5,783 nucleotides of DNA from Bifidobacterium sp. UBA6881 (GTDB lineage Bacteria; Actinomycetota; Actinomycetes; Actinomycetales; Bifidobacteriaceae): contig DKCF01000021.1 of assembly GCA_002451435.1 (NCBI GenBank), positions 4,196 through 9,978 of the forward strand. The letters are read 5' to 3'. Shown here in pieces: positions 1 to 3,933 of this stretch. Each line of letters opens with the position of its first letter. Position 1 is the first letter of the stretch. Made by a program: the position numbers and the translations under genes. Below the pieces are notes generated by a model, which was not told where the DNA came from, ran no database searches, and worked only from the letters and a program-made list of their open reading frames with translations.

Positions 1-5
1 GGGAC

Positions 6-1358
6 GTGACGATACAGACGACAACGCACGCAACACAGGACGCGACGGCCCGAAAACGCATCCTCGCGCTCGCCGTTCCCACCTTCGGGCAACTGGTCGC
101 CGAACCGGCCTTCGTGCTCATCGACACCGCCATCATCGGGCACGTCGGCGATGCCGCGCTCGCCGGACTGTCGATCGGCTCCACCATCGTGCTGACCGTG
201 GTGGGGCTATGCGTCTTCCTCGCATACGGCACCACATCGAACGTGGCGCGGCTGCTGGGCGCCGGCCGGCGCAGGGAAGGTTTGGAGGCGGGCGTCGCCG
301 GATTATGGCTCGCGCTCGCGATCGGCGTGGCGATAGCCTTGGCGCTTCTGATGTTCGCGCGGCCGCTCTGCATGATGATGGGCGCGCGCGGCGCCGTGCT
401 CGACAACGCCGCCGTCTATGTGCGGTCCGTGGCATGCGGCATTCCGGGCATGCTGCTCGTCTACGCGGCCAACGGCATCTTCCGCGGATTGAAGAAGATC
501 GGCATCACCCTGTTCGCCGCCATCACCGGCGCGGTGCTGAACACCGTGTTCGACCTGATACTGGTCGTCGGCTGCGGCATGGGCGTGCTCGGCTCCGGCC
601 TGGGAACATTGGCGGCGCAGTGGATCATGGCCTTGATGCTGGTCGTGCCGGCCCTCGTCTGGGCGCGCCGCGAAGACGCCCGCGTCATGCCGAATCCCGC
701 GGCCATACTGTCGAGCGCGGGCGACGGACTGGTGCTGTTCGTCCGCACGCTCGCATTGCGCGCATGCCTGGTGGCCACCGTCGTCCTCGCCGCGCATATG
801 GGAACGCGCGTGCTCGCCGCATACCAGGCGGTCAATTCCACCTGGAACTTCGTGCTGAACATGCTCGACTCCATCGCCATCGCGGGGCAGACCCTGGTCG
901 CCACCGAAATCGGCGCGGGAAGAAAACGCGGGGCCATGGCCATGACGCGCGCGGCAAGCCATGCGGGACTCCTCGGCGGCGTGATCGTGGGTTGCGGACT
1001 GGTCGTGTGCGGTCTGGCCGCACCGGCGCTGTTCACCACGAACGAAACGATACGGGGCCTGATCACGGTCGGCATGGTCGTCGTCGGCATGACCCTGCCG
1101 CTCGCCGGATGGATGTGGGCGTTGGACGGCATCCTCATCGGCGCCGGCGACTACCGGTACCTCGCCGCCACCTGCACGGCCACCGCCGCGGTATATCTGG
1201 CATGCCTGGCCGGCCTCGGGCACCTGTGCGACGTATGGGACGCCGATGGCCATATGCGCATGGCGGCGCTCTGGCTGGCGGTGAACCTGCTGTTCGTCGG
1301 ACTGCGCGCGCTGTTCAACGGATTGCGCGCACGCTCCGGCGCATGGATCCGCGCATGA
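6..1358 (+). CDS. MATE-family efflux transporter, DinF-like
   Basis: An integral membrane protein of 450 residues, about the usual MATE length, built from roughly twelve hydrophobic segments in two homologous halves. MATE proteins export cationic drugs, metabolites or other small molecules using an H+ or Na+ gradient; the substrate here cannot be told. Family hallmarks are VAEPAFVLIDTAIIGHVG (residues 31-48), the FLAYGTTSNVARLLGAG stretch (71-87), NGIFRGLKK (156-164), DSIAIAGQTLVATEIGAG (288-305) in the second half, and LDGILIGAGDYRYL (373-386). Asp40 in the first helix appears equivalent to the aspartate important for proton coupling in studied DinF-type and archaeal MATE proteins (family knowledge). 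The GTG start lies five bases from the window edge and the frame is still open to the left, so no ribosome site can be judged and the true start could be upstream. dtd follows after 65 bases without a clear terminator, so co-transcription is possible. Confidence 0.9.
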   Translation: MTIQTTTHATQDATARKRILALAVPTFGQLVAEPAFVLIDTAIIGHVGDAALAGLSIGSTIVLTVVGLCVFLAYGTTSNVARLLGAGRRREGLEAGVAGLWLALAIGVAIALALLMFARPLCMMMGARGAVLDNAAVYVRSVACGIPGMLLVYAANGIFRGLKKIGITLFAAITGAVLNTVFDLILVVGCGMGVLGSGLGTLAAQWIMALMLVVPALVWARREDARVMPNPAAILSSAGDGLVLFVRTLALRACLVATVVLAAHMGTRVLAAYQAVNSTWNFVLNMLDSIAIAGQTLVATEIGAGRKRGAMAMTRAASHAGLLGGVIVGCGLVVCGLAAPALFTTNETIRGLITVGMVVVGMTLPLAGWMWALDGILIGAGDYRYLAATCTATAAVYLACLAGLGHLCDVWDADGHMRMAALWLAVNLLFVGLRALFNGLRARSGAWIRA

Positions 1359-1371
1359 CGGCATGACGATA

Positions 1372-1401
1372 TGGCCCATGCCCCCAAGGTTCCCATGGCC
1401 A
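1372..1401 (+). repeat. imperfect inverted repeat between the MATE gene and dtd
   Basis: TGGCCCATG (1372-1380) can pair with CATGGCCA (1394-1401) as eight base pairs with one bulged C, around a 13-base loop. No T run follows, so it is a poor intrinsic terminator. It lies 22 bases before the dtd start and may only be a leader or intercistronic hairpin, or chance in GC-rich DNA. Confidence 0.25.
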
Positions 1402-1423
1402 GACGATGCGCTATGAAAGACAT

Positions 1424-1903
1424 ATGCGCATCGTATTGCAGAAAGTAAGCGAAGGAACCGTCGACGTCGCCGACGGGACCACCGGAGAGGCCGACCCCAC
1501 ATTCGACCCACAGCACATCGGCAACGGCTACGTGCTGCTCGTCGGCGTGGAGGACGCCGACGGCACGAAACAGGTCGACTGGCTCGCCCGCAAGATCGCC
1601 AACCTGCGCGTCTTCGAGGACGCGGACGGCAAAATGAACCGTTCCATCCACGACGTCGGCGGCAGCGTGCTCTCCATATCGCAATTCACCCTGTACGCGG
1701 ACGTGCGCAAAGGCAACCGTCCAAGCTTCGTGAAAGCCGGCGAACCCGTCCACGCCGAACAGGTCTGGCACGAATTCAACGACGCGCTGCGCGCGCAAGG
1801 CCTCGAAGTCAAGGAAGGACGATTCGGCGCGCACATGCGCGTGAATCTCGTCAACGACGGCCCCGTCACCATCATCTACGACACCGACGAACTCGGCATA
1901 TGA
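1424..1903 (+). CDS. dtd: D-aminoacyl-tRNA deacylase (D-Tyr-tRNA deacylase)
   Basis: A cytoplasmic proofreading enzyme of 159 residues that hydrolyses the ester bond between a D-amino acid (or glycine mischarged on tRNA-Ala) and tRNA, keeping D-residues out of protein and recycling the tRNA. Both signature elements of the dimeric Dtd fold are present: SQFTL at residues 86-90 and the Gly-cisPro element NDGPVT at 144-149, which enters the partner's active site and rejects L-amino acids (family knowledge). The start is taken at ATG 1424 because Dtd proteins begin with a sequence like MRIVLQKV; an in-frame ATG at 1406 would add six residues unlike the family. A purine-rich GAAAGA lies just upstream of the chosen start. 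Between the first strand (GTVDV) and VLLVGV there are about ten more residues than in E. coli Dtd (residues 16-36), probably a lineage-specific loop. The neighbouring transporter and dehydrogenase show no obvious biochemical link. Confidence 0.95.
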   Translation: MRIVLQKVSEGTVDVADGTTGEADPTFDPQHIGNGYVLLVGVEDADGTKQVDWLARKIANLRVFEDADGKMNRSIHDVGGSVLSISQFTLYADVRKGNRPSFVKAGEPVHAEQVWHEFNDALRAQGLEVKEGRFGAHMRVNLVNDGPVTIIYDTDELGI

Positions 1904-1931
1904 CCGACGACGCCGGCCAACGGAACACCGC

Positions 1932-1948
1932 CCGGGCAAACCGCCCGG
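1932..1948 (+). terminator. GC hairpin after dtd, weak terminator candidate
   Basis: CCGGGC (1932-1937) and GCCCGG (1943-1948) form a perfect 6-bp stem with the loop AAACC, 28 bases after the dtd stop codon. The bases that follow (CAGACC) contain no T run, so an intrinsic terminator is doubtful; it could be a pause or a 3'-end stabilising hairpin. Confidence 0.3.
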
Positions 1949-1956
1949 CAGACCAC

Positions 1957-1981
1957 GCGCCGGCGCTCGTCCGGCCGGACG
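1957..1981. repeat. two adjacent GC-rich palindromes upstream of the dehydrogenase gene
   Basis: GCGCCGGCGC (1957-1966) and CGTCCGGCCGGACG (1968-1981) are perfect palindromes of 10 and 14 bp, one base apart, in the non-coding gap between dtd and the dehydrogenase gene. They could be a protein-binding site or a transcript-end structure. In GC-rich DNA short palindromes of this composition are common, so function is uncertain. The second one ends 93 bases before the dehydrogenase start. Confidence 0.35.
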
Positions 1982-2064
1982 CGGAATAGACGCGGCGGCA
2001 CCGCACCGGACGCCATGCAGAACGGTACGTCTCCCGGCGAAAGGTTATCCGGCGCTTGACCTAG

Positions 2065-2069
2065 GGTGA
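2065..2069 (+). promoter_or_regulatory. ribosome-binding site deciding the dehydrogenase start
   Basis: GGTGA matches the 3' part of the Shine-Dalgarno consensus and sits five bases before ATG 2075. The GTG at 2066 would be an alternative start three codons earlier but lies inside this site, which favours the ATG. The overlapping TAGGGT (2062-2067) also resembles a -10 element seven bases before the ATG, so leaderless initiation is a weaker alternative; no -35 is visible. Confidence 0.45.
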
Positions 2070-2074
2070 AAGAC

Positions 2075-3067
2075 ATGGGAATCGAAAACAATCGCAAACT
2101 GATCGTCAACTGCCTGCCGTTGACGCCATCGGAACAGGCGCGGTTCACGCGCGCGGCCAAAGGCGTGCCGCAGGAATTCGTAGGCGACCCATCGCAACGC
2201 GGCGACATGCAATGGCACGCCAACATCCCCGAGGAACTCAAGGAACGCGCCACCGCGGTCATCGGCAACATCGCGCCCGAGGAATGCGCGCAATGCCCCA
2301 ACCTCGAATGGCTGCAGACCTGGAGCGCCGGCGTCGACCGCTACCAGAAACCCGGCGTCCTCCAACCCGGATCCATGCTCACCAACGCCTCCGGCGCATA
2401 CGGCCAAAGCGTCTCCGAACACATGTTCGCCAGCATGTGGGCCATCATGAAGAACCTGCACATCTACGCCGCGGGCGACGCCGACGCCCGATGGCAGGAC
2501 GCCGGACGGGCCATCAGCCCCGAAGGCCTCACCGCCCTCATGATCGGCACCGGCGACGTCGGCTCCCATTTCGCGCGCCTATGCAAGACCATCGGCATGG
2601 AAACCATCGGCATCCGCCGCAACCCCAGCGTCGAAGCCAAAGGCGTCGACCACATCGTCGGATTCGAATCCCTCGACGACGTGCTGCAATACGCCGACGT
2701 GGTCGCCATGAGCGTGCCGTCCACGCCGGCCACCCACCACCTGCTCAACGCCGAACGCATCGCCAAACTCAAAACCGACGCCATCGTCATCAACGCCGGC
2801 CGCGGCGACGCCGTCGACCCCGACGCGCTCGCGGACGCATTGCGCGAAGGCCGTATCCGCGGCGCCGCGCTCGACGTCACCGAACCGGAGCCGTTGCCGG
2901 CCGACTCGCCCCTGTGGAAGGAGCCGCGCTGCCTGATCACCCCGCATGTGGCGGGCGGCAACCATCTGGCGATTACGGAACAACGCATCATCGCCATCGC
3001 ATTGGGCAACGTGCGCTGCTACGCCAACGGGCAGTCGCTCGACAACCGCGTGCCGCTCAAGGGCTGA
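2075..3067 (+). CDS. D-2-hydroxyacid dehydrogenase (NAD(P)-dependent)
   Basis: A soluble enzyme of 330 residues that interconverts a 2-oxo acid and a D-2-hydroxy acid with a nicotinamide cofactor; the substrate cannot be read from sequence. The fold is complete: a substrate-binding part with QTWSAGVD (81-88) and a conserved SEHMFASMWA helix (114-123), then the Rossmann domain with GTGDVG at 158-163. The catalytic set of the family is intact: Arg243 in NAGRGDAVD, Glu272 in LDVTEPEP and His291 in ITPHVAGG. After the second Rossmann strand the sequence is GIRRN (179-183), with basic residues where NAD-specific members usually carry an aspartate; this suggests NADP(H) use (inference). It resembles phosphoglycerate dehydrogenase and glyoxylate/hydroxypyruvate reductase relatives, but it is short and has no ACT or other regulatory domain as in many SerA proteins, so I do not call it serA. 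Codon choice shifts from C- or A-ending to more G-ending codons after about position 2880. A strong terminator at 3141-3184 closes the unit. Confidence 0.92.
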   Translation: MGIENNRKLIVNCLPLTPSEQARFTRAAKGVPQEFVGDPSQRGDMQWHANIPEELKERATAVIGNIAPEECAQCPNLEWLQTWSAGVDRYQKPGVLQPGSMLTNASGAYGQSVSEHMFASMWAIMKNLHIYAAGDADARWQDAGRAISPEGLTALMIGTGDVGSHFARLCKTIGMETIGIRRNPSVEAKGVDHIVGFESLDDVLQYADVVAMSVPSTPATHHLLNAERIAKLKTDAIVINAGRGDAVDPDALADALREGRIRGAALDVTEPEPLPADSPLWKEPRCLITPHVAGGNHLAITEQRIIAIALGNVRCYANGQSLDNRVPLKG

Positions 3068-3073
3068 GCGCCC

Positions 3074-3102
3074 CATGCATGCGAGTCCCGCACGCGGGAT
3101 CC
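3074..3102 (+). repeat. hairpin-forming repeat, copy A
   Basis: This 29-base segment begins six bases after the dehydrogenase stop and matches copy B (3664-3689), which begins three bases after the next gene's stop, at 24 aligned positions with two substitutions and gaps of one and two bases. Both copies share ATGCGA near the left end and GCGGGATCC at the right end. In this copy TCCCG (3086-3090) pairs with CGGGA (3095-3099). The two substitutions between the copies keep the stem pairing (G-U to A-U, C-G to U-G). Confidence 0.45.
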
Positions 3103-3117
3103 GAGAAAAGGCACGGG

Positions 3118-3123
3118 TATACT
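3118..3123 (+). promoter_or_regulatory. isolated TATACT -10-like hexamer
   Basis: TATACT matches the -10 consensus at five of six positions and stands out in GC-rich DNA. No recognisable -35 lies 16-18 bases upstream. A transcript starting about 3130 would run only some 55 bases before the terminator at 3141-3184, so it would be a very short RNA made mostly of the terminator hairpin. It may be chance. Confidence 0.22.
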
Positions 3124-3140
3124 GTGAAGGGTGATTGTGG

Positions 3141-3184
3141 AAGGCATGCCGAAGCGTTCCATGGACGTATCGGCATGCCTTTTT
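3141..3184 (+). terminator. strong intrinsic terminator after the dehydrogenase gene
   Basis: AAGGCATGCCGA (3141-3152) and TCGGCATGCCTT (3170-3181) form a perfect 12-bp stem; the 17-base loop can pair further (CGT 3155-3157 with ACG 3165-3167). The stem runs into T5 (3180-3184). This is the clearest intrinsic terminator in the window. It should end transcription from the left-hand genes and insulate the HTH gene, which then needs its own promoter. Confidence 0.88.
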
Positions 3185-3214
3185 CAGTTGGCAACTGAAC
3201 GCGCCGATGCCAAC
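3183..3214 (+). promoter_or_regulatory. 17-bp palindromic operator candidate plus an extra half-site
   Basis: TTCAGTTGGCAACTGAA (3183-3199) is a perfect palindrome with 8-bp arms around a central G at 3191. A further half-site TGCCAAC (3208-3214) is an inverted copy of GTTGGCA (3187-3193), with 21 bp between their centres, about two helical turns. If transcription starts at 3235, the palindrome is centred at -44, where activators often bind, and the half-site lies in the spacer just before the -10. Self-regulation by the downstream HTH protein is a natural guess but is not shown by the sequence. Confidence 0.55.
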
Positions 3215-3220
3215 GTACTC

Positions 3221-3226
3221 TAAGAT
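3221..3226 (+). promoter_or_regulatory. -10 element for a probably leaderless HTH transcript
   Basis: TAAGAT ends eight bases before GTG 3235, so the expected transcription start falls on or next to the start codon. No Shine-Dalgarno sequence is present between them (AAACCGAC), which agrees with leaderless translation, common in Actinomycetota. The bases at the -35 position (about 3198-3204) do not resemble TTGACA, so an activator may be required. Confidence 0.55.
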
Positions 3227-3234
3227 AAACCGAC

Positions 3235-3660
3235 GTGGAACACCTGACCGAAGAACTGCTTGAACGTCTGCTGGCAAGCTCGGACATCGCCGAGTATCTC
3301 GACAGCCAGGCGGTGCATGAATACCATCTGACGGATTACCTGTTCGCGCTGATGAAGTCGCATGGGCTGACCCGCGCCGATGTGGTGCGCGGTTCCGGCG
3401 TCAACGCGACGGTCGTATACGATGTGTTCGCCGGCAAAAGCAGGCCGGGACGCGACCACGCCATCATGATCGCCTTCGGCCTGGAATGCGATTTGAAGGA
3501 GACCCAGCGGCTGCTGCGTCTCGCGGGGGCCGCGGAACTATGGTGCAAGCAACGCCGCGACGCCATCATCATCTGGTGCATCAACAAGGCCTTCGACCGT
3601 CTGGCCACCGACAACGAACTGTGTCGCATGGGGGAGAGGCCGCTGCTGCAGCCCAAGTAG
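3235..3660 (+). CDS. helix-turn-helix protein paired with the downstream kinase
   Basis: A small soluble protein of 141 residues. Residues 32-98 resemble an XRE-like HTH domain: LTDYLFALMKSHG, then LTRADVVRGSGVNATVVYDVFAGKSRP (45-71) containing the two helices of the motif, then AFGLECDLKETQRLLRLAG (80-98). The C-terminal part is less usual: ELWCKQRRDAIIIWCINKAF (101-120) and NELCRMGERPLL (127-138). I recall HTH proteins with a similar RRDAIII tail next to Ser/Thr kinase genes in Firmicutes and Actinomycetota, but cannot check this here. Residues 1-30 are acidic and probably helical. GTG 3235 is the first possible start because an in-frame TAA lies at 3226-3228; no ribosome site is present and a leaderless start is likely. 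The role is inferred: a transcription regulator, or an adaptor for or substrate of the kinase. A palindromic operator candidate precedes it and a structured gap separates it from the kinase. It is too short to carry a separate ligand-binding domain. Confidence 0.87.
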   Translation: MEHLTEELLERLLASSDIAEYLDSQAVHEYHLTDYLFALMKSHGLTRADVVRGSGVNATVVYDVFAGKSRPGRDHAIMIAFGLECDLKETQRLLRLAGAAELWCKQRRDAIIIWCINKAFDRLATDNELCRMGERPLLQPK

Positions 3661-3713
3661 CCTCATGATGCGAATCTCGCGCGGGATCCACGCGACTCCC
3701 TGAGGCTCTCAGG
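3636..3713 (+). promoter_or_regulatory. attenuator-like competing inverted repeats at the end of the HTH gene
   Basis: Four segments can pair in sequence: GAGGC (3636-3640, in the HTH coding end) with GCCTC (3660-3664); AGCCTCA (3659-3665, overlapping the TAG stop) with TGAGGCT (3701-3707); and CCTGAG (3699-3704) with CTCAGG (3708-3713) around the loop GCT. The second and third pairings exclude each other because they share 3701-3704. A ribosome stopping at TAG would cover 3659-3665 and favour the last hairpin. After that hairpin there is only CCATGTTT, so it is at best a weak terminator. The stems are short, so this remains a hypothesis. Confidence 0.35.
3664..3689 (+). repeat. hairpin-forming repeat, copy B
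   Basis: This is the second copy of the repeat at 3074-3102, three bases after the HTH stop codon. ATCTC (3674-3678) pairs with GGGAT (3683-3687) around GCGC, with one G-U pair. It forms the loop region of the AGCCTCA/TGAGGCT pairing. I found no third copy after the MATE gene, dtd or the kinase gene. Confidence 0.42.
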
Positions 3714-3933
3714 CCATGTTTCGGATCTGGAACCATGCCGCGAACGATGCCGTCCCCGCGCCATAATCGTCGGCAAGCTGATATGCGGCGGCCCGCGGAC
3801 CGGCGGAACACGACGAATGGGTGGGCGGCATGATGATGCGACGGACGCCATGGAACGCCGAAATATGGTTTACTGGCATTGTCGGCGCCGTATGCCGCGG
3901 CGCGCACGGTCGATCGGAAAGCCGGTAATCCAC
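3714..3933 (+). other. non-coding gap upstream of the kinase gene
   Basis: The kinase frame is open from ATG 3817, but codons before 3934 (CGA, AAT, GTT, CAT, TGT, CGG) and the arginine-rich translation look non-coding. Two weak -10-like hexamers, CATAAT (3762-3767) and TATGGT (3864-3869), have no convincing -35, so a kinase promoter cannot be placed with confidence. An ATG at 3716 opens a 16-codon frame without a ribosome site. No repeats of the operator palindrome are present. Confidence 0.5.

Noticed and set aside
1406..1423. Six-residue longer start for dtd
   Set aside because: Dtd proteins begin at the equivalent of MRIVLQKV, and ATG 1424 has the better placed purine-rich upstream sequence.
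303..1511. 402-codon minus-strand open frame opposite the MATE gene
   Set aside because: Its translation is rich in Arg, Gly, His and Ala without family features, as expected for antisense of a high-GC gene.
2056..2067. TTGACC next to TAGGGT as a promoter for the dehydrogenase gene
   Set aside because: The two hexamers abut with no spacer, so they cannot serve together as -35 and -10.
2212..3198. 328-codon + strand frame overlapping the dehydrogenase gene
   Set aside because: It is an arginine/histidine-rich out-of-frame shadow and runs through the terminator hairpin.
3716..3766. 16-codon open frame after the HTH gene
   Set aside because: It has no ribosome site, no similarity I recognise, and is within the length expected by chance.
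3817..3933. N-terminal extension of the kinase from ATG 3817
   Set aside because: It would add 39 residues with atypical codons and an arginine-rich sequence not expected before the kinase glycine loop.
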